A DNA stretch of 64,000 nucleotides from Adenophora triphylla var. japonica (GCA_022495995.1 JAFEMH010000170.1:186001-250000); one strand, 5' to 3'; positions 1-11,579 are shown, counted from the first letter of the stretch. The notes: generated from the sequence alone by a model not told the origin. Translations and numbers: made by a program.

Positions 1-1453
1 CGGGCGTTCTTATGGTTTGCTCTGTCAGCGACCATCTTTCCCAATGCTGATACGAAGTGTCAGTTTGCTTTGTTCGGCTCTTTGACTGACTTGGAGGCGG
101 TGAGAGGATTCGCCTGGGGAGAAGCTGGCTTGGCCGAGCTCTATTTTGCCTTGGATAAATATTCTCGGGGGGAAGATAATTCTCTTTACTGTTTCCATTT
201 CGCTTTGGATGTGAGCTCCCTTTTTCTCTTCCTTGTCTCATTTTCACTTGTCTGTATCTGTTTGTAGTTGACACTCTTTCCTGTCTTCTTTTCAGGTGTG
301 GTGCTTTGAGGTGTTCTGTCCACAACGGTGGGGTATTAGGGAGGAGTATGCTCTCCTATTTCCTGCTATGCTGACCTGTCAGAAGGAGGCCAGGAAACCA
401 GGGAGGACGAGGGATAGCACGAGGGTTACTTATGAGGAGGTGTTCGAGGCTTTGGAGCGAGACTTCTCGCCGAGGGTGAACCTGACTTGGTGGGACTGGC
501 TTGATCATGCGGTTATTGATGCTGCTAAGGAGGTGACGTGCTAGAGGAAGCTTCTGGTGGGGCTTTACTATGACATCATGTATTTGGGTGAGAGGGTGAC
601 TCGTCAGTACGCTCCAAAATCGGATCCCATGGTTCCTAGGGATCCTCCCGTCTTCATGTTGCAGCCTTTGCTTATGGACGGGGAAGAGTTGCACCGGTGT
701 AGGTTGGGAGTGCCTTTTATCGAGAATGTCCTCGAGGATGCTGACTATGACATCTTCCAAAGGATGAGGCTGAGGAGCCCGCAAGTGATGGCTAGAGAGG
801 GGGAAGATCCTTCACGTCCCAGAGATCCTCCTATCCCCCACACTCGCTTCGCGTATGAGGGCGTTGGTGGTTCCCGCAGGCGGTTGATGGTCCCGATTCC
901 TGAGCAGGCGAGGCCTCGATACCGAGTCGATCCCGGTGCTATTGTGAGTATCTTATTGATTTCATGTACTGTACTCACTTTCTGGATATGTGTATCTACG
1001 TTGTTCTTTCTGTCATTTGATCGTTTCCTTGACTTGCGGGTTTCGGGACGTACCCATGATTTGACTGTCAGACGTCTGGAGGTAGTGACAAGTTTTTCCT
1101 GGCGGCTTCTTGATTACATACGGTGTGGTTCTAGGAGAAGTGTGGCAGTTCATGAGCCTATGCCCTCTAGGTCATCTGTTTCTAGGGAATCATCTGCTTC
1201 CATGGCTGGCGGGATAGATGTGAAGCAGAGCTTTGGTCAGTCTCCTGATTGCCAGGGCGAGACTTCTGGGTTACGGGCCCATCATTCTTCTTACTCGGGA
1301 TTTGAGCATGGGGGACCTTCAGGAACACAGGCACAGGGCCGTCATTCTTCGTACACCGGAGTGGATGACTTCATGAGTTATCTGTTCGCCACAGATCCCA
1401 TTGCGGCGGCACAGTTTGTTAAGTGCTCGGATGACGAGCAGGATTTGGAGTAG
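1..1453 (+). pseudogene. Plant mobile domain-like antisense gene of G1 (partial, broken)
   Basis: The 3' part of a three-exon gene antisense to G1, homologous throughout to the copy in G2 (41443-43296). Exon A ends at 210 and contains the match WGEAGLAELYFALDKYSR. An 85 bp intron with GT-AG ends runs 211-295. Exon B (296-943) begins VWCFEVF. The second intron is 944-1039. Exon C (1040-1453) encodes a Ser/Gly-rich tail ending at TAG. Family knowledge: PMD (PF10536) proteins occur in plants both as host genes and inside gypsy and Mutator-like elements. Damage: a TAG at about 550, where G2 has a Gln codon, and loss of the acceptor AG of intron 2 (GG at 1038-1039). Exon A starts left of the window. 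The PMD assignment is from recalled family patterns. Confidence 0.72.
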
Positions 1454-2004
1454 CCCTGTGATATCTTAGATAGCTATATGTACCGCTTATCTTAGACACT
1501 GTTTGTATTTGGGATGCCTCTGTTCTGGGGCGAAACTTTGTACATTTTATTATTATCATGATTGCTTTTATTTACTTTTGGAATTTAACGGAACCAGATA
1601 AGCAAGTAAATTAATCAAAATAAATAATAATGAAAATGCACAGAACAACAGATTTGAACAAGTAAAATTTACTGCTATTATACACTGTTATTATTATTTA
1701 CACTGTCGCACGAGCCCGGAATGGATTTGGCATTGCAAGGGGAATGGTTCACGGGTGTTTGGCTAATTTTGATAGAAGGTGAACAGGACGACGCATTTTG
1801 GAATGGACAAGGGAACATGATGCAGCAAGGCTGCAGTTTGACTATGTCAACTTGCAAGATAGGCCAGCCGACCTCTCCTTCAATTTCGACTCCTTTAAAT
1901 TGCAGTTCAGTTTTGATGTTTTCAGAAATCCAAAGCTGTTTTCATTACACTTTGAAGCTGGAAATCTGTTCTTCCCTTCAAAACTTGAAATTTCTTCATT
2001 TTTC
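1454..2004. other. Spacer between the two antisense genes of G1
   Basis: AT-rich sequence after the PMD-like gene, including a run of A/T at about 1540-1700. A short open frame at 1721-2074 has no counterpart in the equivalent spacer of G2 (43297-43827), so I do not treat it as a gene. No clear terminator or promoter was seen. Confidence 0.5.
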
Positions 2005-3533
2005 ATGGCCACGTTTCCAAAGTTGCCTACTCAGATGCAAGAGCGATTCTTGGATAGGTTCAAGACGTGGGTGAGGTACATTCTTTGAAAGTTTTTATAG
2101 GGTAAAGTCGGTTTGGGCTTTGAAGGAACTTTCCCCTGACTGGGATCTTCTAAGAGTTACAGCTCGCTTTTGGGATGTGAGAAGGCACGTTTACAGTTTC
2201 TCATACAATGAGATCACACACGTTCTAAGATTTTCGTGCTATCCTTAGAGGACCTGAGGTGGAGCAGGTTGCTCTTCCTTTGACGGGAGGAATGACAACC
2301 ATTGAGAAGTTGACGTCTCTTCTTGGCATTTCTATCGAAGAAGCTTATAGGATGTTGATACCTCATATTGACTACATAGACATCTCCGGGATCCCAGATA
2401 GGTTCACGAGTGCTGACTGCAACATTGCTGTGTGGGACGCTTTTGCTCTATGCGTGATAGGCACCCTGTTCATGTTTACGTCATTAGGAGTATGTGATCA
2501 CAGGGTTCTGGACATGGTGGGGCATTGCTGGGGAGGAGAGGATATCGTGCCCTTGATCTTAGGCGAGACCTTACACGGCATTGATCGGATGGCGATCGGT
2601 AGCCGGTACATGTGGGGAGGAAGACCCGCTCTGCTTACTCTGTGTCTAAGGGAGAAGCTGCAAGTTATGCCCAAGGTTCCAATTACGTGTGATCCTTGGT
2701 TCTTCTCACGGCGACCCTTGGAGATAGAAGGCAGTCAGGCTGACTGGTAACTTTGGATGGCCAAACTTCGCACACACCATTTGCGATGGTGGGTTCCTCA
2801 TTAGAAATTATAGACGTGTCAGACCATTCAAGATGGTCTTCTCATTGTCAGAGTTCCGGGGCTTTCCCGATCTTCTTTCTATATCCCGTCTTTGGTATTA
2901 TGGTAGTTTGGGATGGAGCAGGTTCCTTTGATGGGCTTGAGCGATCCTGCTACCTTTAAGGTGGGATCACTCTCCATGGACGATCCTTTGATGTTCTTAC
3001 TTCTCATGCGATTGTGGAAATATTCGTCTTTCCCAGTTTAGGGTTCTCTTTCACCGGAGAGGGAGCACTGTTATGTCCACAGGCTACTTGAACTGGTATG
3101 AGGAATGTATGGGGGAGACACAAATGGCACTTTTGTGGAGGCGAAGTGAGCTTTTGGGTCTTAACTGTCGTGACAGCTCAGCTTTGAGGAGGGCCGAAGC
3201 AAAGGCTAACCCTCAAGTTAGTACGGGGATGACATGGCGGACTATGAGGTCAACGCAAGCCGATTGGCAGACATGAGCATGGATATGATGTCTCGAAGAG
3301 AGGCAACTCGTAGTAGAGCAAGGGAAAGGGCTGCATTAATGGCAATGGGGCTGACAGAGGCATCAGGAAGGATCTCAGAGCCTGGCAGGAGAACGACAGG
3401 GATATTTCCTGTGAAAGCGAATAATACCCGCCGCAGAAAAGGGAAGGGAAGGAAAGATAAAGGACTGAGCACAAGTGGCAAGATTGACCATGCAGTACAG
3501 AGTATCCACCCACTGTCATTGCAAACACATTAG
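2005..3533 (+). pseudogene. DUF7745-like antisense gene of G1 (broken)
   Basis: Second plus-strand gene between pol and the missing 3' LTR. The ATG at 2005 opens MATFPKLPTQ and continues to a WVRY motif shared with G2. The middle has DWDLL, FWDVRRHVYSFSYNE and the conserved stretch IVPLILGETLHGIDRM, near 2550. The C-terminus (about 3234-3533) is strongly basic (RRRKGKGRKDKG), like a nuclear localisation or nucleic-acid-binding tail. The pattern fits the plant DUF7745 family, which is linked to retroelements; its function is unknown. Frameshifts occur near 2088, 2230 and 2750-3070, so no full product can be made. The orientation is convergent with G1 pol. The family name is recalled, not searched. 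Confidence 0.6.
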
Positions 3534-3933
3534 GTTTAATTAAGTTTTTTATTTTGCTTTGCAAGTATGTAGTGACTCGAGAGTAGGCCGTGCTTGAACT
3601 CATCAAAAAGCATTTTAACTATAATGAATTCGTGGGTTAATTTAAGAGTTTTTCAAGACACAAGTGATTGGTGCCGAATTTGAAATTTTATTTGTTTTTA
3701 GACCGAACCAATAATGGCTGCCAACGTTCCCCTTTTACAAATGGACTAAGGGGCTCAGGTCATCGTAGTTTGACTCTTTTGAGAGAGGGAAAAATAGAAG
3801 TGGGATGAATAGTGCAACCCTGATTTTTACCTAGACCATTTTGAGGATGTGTCTAGTTGGGTATTACTCTTTTAGCACTTTGATTTTACTGATTGGGCGA
3901 ATATGGGGAAAGAGAGTTGACTCGATTTCTTCT
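3534..3933. other. Spacer between convergent antisense gene and G1 pol
   Basis: About 400 bp separating the end of the DUF7745-like gene from the stop of pol at 3934. It contains a block (about 3700-3770) also found in G2 at 45630-45702, with GGCTGCC, AACGTTCCCC, GGGGCTCAGGTC and TCGTAGTT in the same order. It also has one copy of a CCTAGACC...CTAGTTGGG segment that is doubled in G2. It probably holds the 3' ends of both transcripts; this is inference. Confidence 0.55.
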
Positions 3934-5284
3934 TCAAACGAAGTATCTACGGAGCTTGCTTCCATTTACTGGGTTGACGAAGGGTTTTCCATCCAAATTA
4001 GCTAGCTTCATGCTCCTTCTGAGAAGATTTTTTGTACACGAATGGGCCTATCCAGTTAGGTTCCCACTTTTCGAGGGGGTTGGTCTGTGTGTGAGGCTTT
4101 TCTTTAAGCACTAAGTCACCTTCTCTGATGTCTCGGGTCTTGACTTTTTTATCAAACGCTCGAGCCATTCGGTTTTGGTAGGCAGAAGTATGTTTCATGG
4201 CTTTCAATCTTCGTTCATCGAGTAGAGCCAGTTCGTCATGACGGCTTTGGAGCCATTCGACTTCATTGATTCTATTTTCCAAGAGAACTCATAGGGATGG
4301 GATTTCTAGTTCAACTGGTAACATTGCTTCCATTCCATAGGTCAGTGCGAAAGGAGTTTCCCCGGTGGCAGTTCTGACTGATGTTCGGTATCCCCAAAGT
4401 GCCAAATGCAGCTTTTTGGGCCAATCCCGTCCTCATACGACCATCTTTTTTATTATCCTTGCAAGAGTCTTGATTGCTCCCTCTACTGCGCCATTAGTCT
4501 GTGGTCTGTAGGGAGAAAACTTGTGGCATGTAACTCTGAACACGGTTAACAGCTGGTCGCAATTCCTTTGAAGTGGGTCCCATTTTCGGATGTGATCTCG
4601 TTGGGCACTCCGTATTTGCACATGATGTTTTCCTTGATGAACTCGGCCACCTTCTTGGAATTCAGTACTTTGTAGGATCTGGCTTCTACCCATTTGGTGA
4701 AGTAGTCGACAGGGACTAATATGAACTCATAGCCATTGCTTCCGGGGGGAGTAATCTTGCCGATGACGTCAATTCCCCATGTGGCGAAAGTCCATGGCAT
4801 AGTCATGCAATAGAGCTTGTGAGGGGGAATGTGATTGAGGCTGGAAAAACGTTGGCACTTGTCGTAGCTTCTGACGAACTGGATACAGTCTATTTTCATT
4901 GATATCCAATAATAGCCCATACAGAGGATGATTTGCGTCAATGCTTGGGCATTCATGTGTGGGCCGCAGGCTCCGTTGTGAATTTCGTTCATCAATTCGA
5001 AGGCTTTCTCTTTTCTTACACATCGAAGGAGTGGTCCTTGGTGATGCTTCTTGTATAACATGCCTCCCAAAATGACGAAGTGGGATGCTAGGCATTTTAG
5101 AGCCACCATGATTTTGGCTTTGATGCCTTCTTTGTAGTTTTCATCTTCGTTCGTGAAAGAGGCTTCTCCACTTTTGAGGTACTGGTATACTTGGTTGTAC
5201 CAGGGTTCGTCGATCGGTTCATGTTCAACTTCGATCTCAAAACAGTAGGCTGGGGTCTCCTGTCTCCCTACTCTGAATGGCTTT
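3934..5284 (-). pseudogene. Integrase of G1 (inactivated)
   Basis: C-terminal part of the G1 polyprotein, ending SKLRRYFV with TGA at 3934. The zinc-binding segment is recognisable (HNGACGPHMN near 4970, SYDKCQRF near 4850), but the first of the two Cys expected in the CxxC pair reads Tyr. The core has GIDVIGK and DYFTKWVEA; the second catalytic position reads SENGTHF where G2 and G3 have SDNGSHF. PQTNGAVEGA carries the catalytic Glu. The C-terminal GDLVLK and WIGPF motifs are the usual chromodomain-less tail. Frameshifts occur near 4550, 4430, 4290 and 4020. A Cys loss and an Asp-to-Glu change, together with frameshifts, indicate a dead enzyme. Confidence 0.85.
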
Positions 5285-5780
5285 ACTGATTTCCCCTTGA
5301 GAATTTCAGCGAGAGAGGCTAGAGTGGCCAAGGCATCAGCGAAGCGGTTCCCTTCTCTCGGCAAGTAGTGGAAAGAGATTTCCTTGAATTGAGCGATGAG
5401 CTCTTCCATGTATGCGTGGTACTTCTGGAGATCATGGTCTATCGTCTTCCATCTGTTGGACACCTGATTAATGATCAATGCCGAGTCTCCGTATACTTCC
5501 AATTCTTTGATGTTGCGTTCAAGAGCGGCTTCCAAATCGGCTATGCATGCTTCATATTCTGCCGCATTGTTGGTTACTTTGAAATTCAACTTTATGGCTA
5601 TTGGGGTGTGCTCGTCTTTTGGGTCGACCAGGAGCATTCCAATACCATTTCCTTTCTTGTTGGCTGCCCCATTGAAGAAGAGTTGCCAGCGGTTTTCAAT
5701 GTCGAGCGAAAAGATTTCATCATCGGGAAATTGTGGATTGGGACCTTTGAGTTCGTTGCTTAGGAAGTCTGCCAGTTGAT
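5285..5780 (-). pseudogene. Archaeal-type RNase H (second RNase H) of G1
   Basis: Additional RNase H between the RT-linked RNase H and integrase; a second RNase H of this kind is the mark of the Tat lineage. Visible motifs are NRWQLFFNGAANKKGNG near 5660-5700, NNAAEYEACIADLEAAL near 5530-5570, YGDSALI near 5480 and FADALATLASL near 5310-5345. The first catalytic residue, Asp in G2 and G3 (LFFDGAAN), is Asn here (codon at 5671-5673). The upstream part of the protein is separated from it by the Copia insertion at 5781. Confidence 0.85.
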
Positions 5781-5785
5781 CTGCT
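5781..5785. repeat. Target-site duplication of Copia insertion (left copy, CTGCT)
   Basis: Five bases directly before the TGTTAG end of the Copia LTR. The right copy at 18756-18760 is CTGCC. The single difference is probably a later change. Bridging the two flanks restores continuity with the pol sequence seen in G2 and G3. Confidence 0.9.
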
Positions 5786-7249
5786 TGTTAGTCCCAAAGG
5801 TACAACAAGAGTATGAAAACAGCTAGAGGGGGGTGAATAGCTGTTTAAAAATTTCTACTCTTTTCAAAAATTCAACCTTGGCTTACTTGGGCTGAAAGTG
5901 TGGTCAAGTAAAAACCAACTTTCAAGCTTAGTAAAATGCACAGCGGAAGTTTCTAAGTATAAAAGCTTAGTAGAAAAAGGGAGTGTGGTCGACCGCAAAA
6001 GTGAGAGTGTGGTCGACCGCAAGGTTGAAAATAGGCTTAGGCAGATTTGTACTATAAACACAATTCAATGTGATGTTGGATGCAATTGAAGATCAAACAC
6101 AAGAAATGATAGAAGAACTTTAAGAACACAAAAGTAAAGTGCAGGAAGTAATAACAAGATATTTGGAGAGGTTCAATCGTTAAATATCTACGTCCTCTAC
6201 CAAGATGGTTAGTCTTGGATTTTCAAATGGAGATAGTATATTTGATTTGAGTAGCTGTTACAAAGGAATACAAACTGAGAATCAATCAATCTCAAATCTA
6301 ACTATCTTTTTCTATGAAACTAATCCTAGACGATAACCAGTGTATGTGTGTGTGTGCAAGATTCAAGAGCTCTTTATAATGATAAATGAGAGAGCTTGAT
6401 GAATCTATGGTGTTACAAAGGGCTTGAGAGATTTTCTGGGTTGGATAATCTTGAAGGCTTGTAAGTGTTTGAAGATTCAAAGAAACCTGGAGATGATGAG
6501 CTTCAACACTTTGATAATTTTGACGTCTCTTTTAACTCAAGCTATCTTGTTATCTTCATGCTTGAAAACGGGTCTATTTATAGCCTTGGGATGAAGATAG
6601 CCGTTGGAGTTTTCGTGTTGAGCAAGCTTCAAGGACAATGTGTTGTTGATGTATAATTGGAGCACGTGTCCTTTGTAGTCTCCATGTTGCAGAGTTAGTG
6701 GCAAGGTGGTATGCTGGTATGTCCTTTGTACGAAATAACCCAGCTGTCACCAATTTTGAATTTTGGAGCAAATTTTGCAACGGTAAAATTCTCTGAGTTA
6801 ACTCTGAGTTTTGTTTAGAGGTAAATTCCCAATCTTCAAAAATGATGTGCGGTCTGGCAAGCTATGCGGTCAGGAATGAATTGCGGTTAGCAAGCTGAGG
6901 CGGTTGGTATGTCAATGCGGTCTGGCCATGCGGTCAGCTTTTGAATGCGGTCGAAGTACTGAAGTCTTCATGGTGCGGTCCAAGATGCGGTCGAAGTACT
7001 GAAGTCTTCATGGTGCGGACCAAGATGCGGTCGACCGCATTGTTAATTTTGAGCCAGAATTACTTAGAAATTTTAACCTAGAAAGACCTATTCAAGCCTA
7101 AGTAACTTAAACTATAAAATGGACTTTAACTATATTTGAAGTTTGTAAAACTTCATACATTATGTCCTATAGTCCATATAAAGTAAAAATAGGTGATGGT
7201 ATCAATCAAATCAAGTAATAGGAGGGGTTTATAATAAGCATACCCAACA
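5786..7249 (-). repeat. 3' LTR of Copia element
   Basis: 1464 bp, bounded TGTTAG...CCAACA on the plus strand. On the element strand the TATA box TATAAATA lies at 6575-6582, so U3 is 6583-7249. Palindromes GTGGTCGACCGC at 5985-5996 and 6009-6020 lie downstream of it, and GCGGTCGACCGC at 7027-7038 lies in U3. U3 also carries many TGCGGTC half-sites (6850-7030) and two 40 bp tandem units. Confidence 0.95.
6945..7024 (-). repeat. Two 40 bp tandem units in Copia U3
   Basis: Units at 6945-6984 and 6985-7024 each contain GCGGTCGAAGTACTGAAGTC and TTCATGGTGCGG and differ at one base. The same pair is in the other LTR (18450-18529). Position upstream of TATA suggests duplicated promoter elements. Confidence 0.9.
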
Positions 7250-7266
7250 ATCTCCCCCTATTTGAT
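7250..7266 (-). promoter_or_regulatory. Polypurine tract of Copia element
   Basis: On the element strand, CAAATAGGGGGAGAT directly precedes the 3' LTR. This is the usual primer for plus-strand DNA synthesis. Confidence 0.85.
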
Positions 7267-7635
7267 TGAGACCATTACCTACTATAACAAAGGTTAATTC
7301 ATTGTACTTGGTAAAAACATGTCCAAATGATTTTAAGAATGGTAAATCATGTCCCAAGTCAATGCACACACTTAAGCCTAAGTCATAGATTTCTAACTTC
7401 CTATAAAGATAAAAGAATTTCATATTGGGAAGAAGAAATAATCATTTAGTGCATTCAATGATGTTAACATGAAGTTCATGAATGCTTTGAAACTAAATGT
7501 ATGAAGCATGCATAAGTATGGAATGTGCAAGATAGGTATATGCATGGATGCTTCAAATAATGCAATCATTATTCTTCAAACAAGTAGTTTGAGTGAATAA
7601 AGTTTTTCGAATCCATAATGATGCATTTAGAGGGA
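7267..7635 (-). other. Untranslated region between extra ORF and 3' LTR of Copia
   Basis: AT-rich sequence after the stop of the extra ORF (7636). No further coding potential was recognised. Short repeats of TGCA/ATGC type occur at 7480-7580. Confidence 0.6.
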
Positions 7636-10600
7636 TTAAAATTGTCGCTTACAGACTTTCAAAAAAAAATTTAACAAAAGAAGGAAGCAATAAACAAAAG
7701 GCTTCCAGAAAGTCTTCATCAATCTTCTTTCTTCAACGCAAGTCATACAAATCACGGTCATGAACGACAAAGTAATTGTTGGCTTCTTTGGATCGGCTGA
7801 GGGCGGGATCCGAGGTAGATCTTCAGGCATGTAAAAAGCAGAGGCTTCAGCTCCAATGGCTTGGAGAACTTTCTTCAGTTCAGCAGTTTCTTTGTTTGCT
7901 GCAGTTTGAAATGCGGTCAGATGATTTTCTATGTTCAGAAAGTTACCTCTCGAGGAGTTTGTGAGAATGTCAATCCTGGAAGTTTGATAGTCAATGCGGT
8001 TGGAGTGGATTCCCATGCTTTGACTCAAACTCTTGAATCTATCTCCTAATACCGTAAAGGCAGTATTTACAGAGGTGTCAATGTGGTCTTCAACTTTCTT
8101 GATCCTTTCTACAACATCAGTTTTATCTAGAGCCATTGCCTTAGACATTTCATCAACCGCAAGTTTCATTTCAGAAGATAAGCCATGTAGGAGAGCTTGA
8201 GTCATTTTTCTCATAGCTTCTTTGATGAAATCTTGGGTGATGGATTCTGGAGTAGAAATGAAGGGAGTGATAGGAGCAACTTGGCTTGAGCTTGTGCCAG
8301 TATGACCAGACATGATGTCTTTTAAGGCCTTTATTATGTGAATACTCTCCCCCTTAATGGTTTCAATCAACAGGGAGGGAAGAGAATCAACTTTGGTATG
8401 AAGGCTTTTGTGAGCTGCTGCAAGAAGGGATTGAGTTTTGAGGAGTTGGGCAATCTGAGTTTGATTGTCAAGCTGAATAGAAGTCAATGTTTCAATGGAT
8501 TGAAGGATTTTGTTAAGGTCAGTATTTTGAGGTGGCTCTTGAGATGGGTGAGGGCTGAGAGGAGGAGTTGGCTCACCACGGTTGACCGTGCGATCAGAAT
8601 GAGGCTCAGGGAGAATTGGGTCTTTGCCAACTACAGCATCCTCATTAGGTTCATTTCCATGATTAATAGAAACCTCTTCATTCACCAAATCAACGTGAAT
8701 TTCTTCAGCATCAGTAGGTTTCTCAAAGTCTCCTTCAAGCCAATTGTCATCATCCTCAACCACCTTGGTTCTTGTTTTCACCATATCCTCTTGAATTGAT
8801 GGAATTGAATCATCCAAGCCATCAGACATTTCTTCAACAGTATCATCAAGGCCCAAATCAGCAATGGTTTGACTGACATTGACAAGTCTTGGCCTTTTCT
8901 TTGGTGTAGCTTGATCATCAGTGATTTTCCTTTTCTCCCCCTGAGATATAGCACCAAAGAGATGATTAAAAATCTCTTGCTCTTTCACAGCAGAGGGGGT
9001 TGGATTTGGAGAGATGATAGGGGGATTTGGCTTGGGTTGATTCGATTTGGATGGAATGGGAGAGTTTGGCTTAGTGGCTTTAGGAGCTGGGGAACTGAAT
9101 TTTGAGAGTTTCACAGGCTTGGATGGTGTGGTCGACCGTGATGTTACGGTTGACCGTGGTTTTTCAGCTTGAAATGAAGGTTTGGCAAGGCTTGGCTCCT
9201 GAATCTTGATTCCACCAGGTCTTCTTGGTGGATCAACAAAGGAGGCTTTCTTCTTGGGAAGATCAACTGCTTTATCTTTTCCCTTGGCCTTCCTAGCCAC
9301 TTCCCTTGGGTCCTCAGCTTCTTTGACTTTCTCAACACAATCATCTTTAGAAATTTTCTTCTGTCCTTTTAGAGGCACAAACTCTTCTTGGGGATCCTTT
9401 TTCCAAAACTGAATATACAGTTCATTGTCAAACTTAGTCCTGAAAATCTGCATTGTTTTTCTAGTGAATATCTTGGCTTTTGGAATTTCAGCCTGAAGTT
9501 CATGATGCCTGTCAATGTATTTGCCTATCTTCTCAGTTTGAGCCAGAATGAGGGAAATGAGTATGGTATGAGTTCTGTACTTGTTGTTACCAGCAGCCTC
9601 ATTCTTTTGATATTCAAGAATACTGGCTATCAGACGTTGATAGATGATTTTGGGCCAATGGAGTTTCCTACCAAGAAATATAGCTGCAGAAATCTTCCAC
9701 TGATCATTGTTGAAGTTTGCTTGATTTCCAGTTTTGCAGAAGAGAGAGTGTCCAACAAGATGGCTGATATGATACATTAGCTCATCAAAACTTTTTCTTG
9801 TAGTTGTAGTTACAACAGTACTTCCAATTAATGACACAGAGAGATCATCCAAATCCTTTTGATCTAGTTCGATTGGGTCAGTTCTGGTGATTGGCATGTT
9901 AAGAACAAAAGCTATGTCTTCATAGTCAATATCCAAGGGAATTCCATGAATTTGAGTGCTAATTATCTTGATCCTTCTACCCTTATCATCTTTTACAACT
10001 AGTTCTCTGGCATGGTGAAAGAACTGATCCACCAAATCAGGGACATGGATTGATTTCTTCATGTCAAAGAAGGGCATAACTCCAGACTTCTTAAACACTT
10101 TCAGCAGAACTCTACCAAGAGCATCTTGAGCCAGATCTTTGCGGTCAATAACCCACCCATGTATAAAATGACTAGTATTCTGCAATAATAGAAAATGTTA
10201 GAACATAGAAAAATATATGTAAGTGCGGTTGACCGTAGTTTCGGGTAGCGTGCGGTCGACCGTAATCTAGGGAGAAAGAGCAAGTCTTATGCGGTCGACC
10301 GTGATATATGCGGTCAACCGTGATTTGGGTGAAAACACGCAAGTAAAATGGGTAAGTAAAATTTTGGATTAAAAAGGTTAAAGAAGATTAATCGGAATTA
10401 TAAACCAAAATATATAGAATTTCCTAGAAATTTATTATGAACATTTGAAGAACATGAAGAACTCGAAGAACATAAAGAACAAAATTTCCAGATTTTACAG
10501 AGCATGTTTAAAAATCATATTTTCTTGCTTTTAATATAGGGAATTTCATATAAATCAACAAAAATACATGATCTAACTCAAATAAATTGCAGAAATTGAG

Positions 10601-10940
10601 TTTAAAACCCATAAAACTCGAAACCTAGGTTTAACACAGTTCTTCATTTTGAGCAATCAAAGCACCATCTAAACATGAAATAGACAACATTCATGAGTTT
10701 CTAATGAAGAATCGGACATGGATAAGAAAAAATTTCAATCAATAATAGCAACAAAAATGATATTTCTAAGTAACTGGGTTTCCCATTTTTCGACCAAAGA
10801 CGAACGGACCATTTTGAAATTCGAAAATCAAAGTTTCAGAAATGGTAATGACTCACCATTATCACGAACTTTGATATGCTGGATTCACTGTTTGATTCCT
10901 CTGAGGTATTTTGAGTGGAATCCGATTGAGAGTGAGGCAT
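7636..10940 (-). CDS. Extra (env-position) gene of the Copia element, predicted spliced
   Basis: The longest uninterrupted frame in the window lies downstream of RNase H on the element strand. The open frame from 10185 has no early ATG; it starts immediately upstream of an acceptor (ATTATTGCAG, AG at 10180-10181). An upstream exon, 10857-10940, begins ATG (MPHSQSDSTQNTSEES), has 28 codons and ends at GTGAGT. Joining 10857-10940 to 7636-10179 keeps frame, giving about 875 residues. The N-terminal 250 residues resemble the plant transposon-protein domain (FFHHARELV, IHGIPLDIDYEDIAFVL). A Pro/Ser/Lys-rich part, an acidic part and a long coiled-coil-like C-terminal part follow, then a short hydrophobic end (FVYCFLLLLNFFL). 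Position matches the env-like ORF of SIRE elements, but no envelope similarity is visible. Function unknown. Confidence 0.75.
10180..10856 (-). other. Predicted intron of the Copia extra gene
   Basis: 677 bp with donor GTGAGT (10851-10856) and acceptor TTGCAG (ending 10180) after a T-rich stretch. Both exon junctions are phase 0. It holds four palindromes of the GCGGTCGACCGT type at 10225-10236, 10252-10263, 10291-10302 and 10310-10321. Confidence 0.7.
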
Positions 10941-11579
10941 TTTATAGAAAGAATTTTTAGAGAGATAAAATAGAGAGAGAAAGAAGAAGACAAAGTAAAG
11001 GAAGGATTTGTGCAAGTGACAGAGAAGGACAAGAAGTGGAGAAGTGGAGATGGGGTTATGGAGGGAAGTTAGTGCACAGTAATGTCCTTCGTGTAAGAGG
11101 ATAGTCTTTTTGTCTTCACTATGACAGCCAATGGGGGCTGAACATGTGGCAATTTAAATTAAAATATTTATCCTAGAAAAATTTGAATTAAATAAATACG
11201 AGGGAAAAATAATTGCAAAAGTACCCTTGTGCAATTATCTTGTCCTAATATGGACAAGTCCCAGACATTACAAGGAGTTAGAATACTTACCTGATGTCTT
11301 CAAAGATACGGCTAAGTATGGCTATTGAGTTACGCTGTTAACCATATACAAGACTTCTATAAAGTCTAAGAATGTTTTGAATGTGGTCAAGTCTGATACA
11401 TGCGGTCCAATTGAGATGGCTATGAGACATATGCATGCTATAAGGTTATTGCGGTCGACCGTGCATTGTATAGGCTTGGTGCGGTCGACCGTGAATAATG
11501 GAATGGGCCATTCTATTGATCTGTCCTTAACATGAACTCAAAACACACAATTGTTAGTTTAAACAAATATGGACAAGTT
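10941..11579 (-). promoter_or_regulatory. Leader and possible promoter of the Copia extra gene
   Basis: Between the end of RNase H (11580) and the ATG exon. On the element strand the 150 bases before the ATG are rich in CT (TTCTTCTTTCTCTCTCTATT), like a plant 5' leader. A CCAAT-type box (AGCCAATGGG on plus, about 11127) and AT-rich stretches lie upstream. Palindromes occur at 11451-11462 and 11481-11492. A separate promoter is inference; splicing from the genomic RNA is the alternative. Confidence 0.45.

Noticed and set aside
356..784. Minus-strand frame of 142 codons opposite the PMD-like gene
   Set aside because: It is the complement of a recognised exon; protein similarity to G2 is on the plus strand only.
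5864..6089. Short frames with RSTTLSLLRSTTL, repeated at 17368
   Set aside because: Copies are the two Copia LTRs, and the repeated peptide is a translation of the GTGGTCGACCGC palindromes.
7636..10179. Retroviral-type envelope gene
   Set aside because: Position matches the env-like ORF of SIRE, but there is no signal peptide, no furin-like site and no clear fusion or long membrane segment; only a short hydrophobic end.
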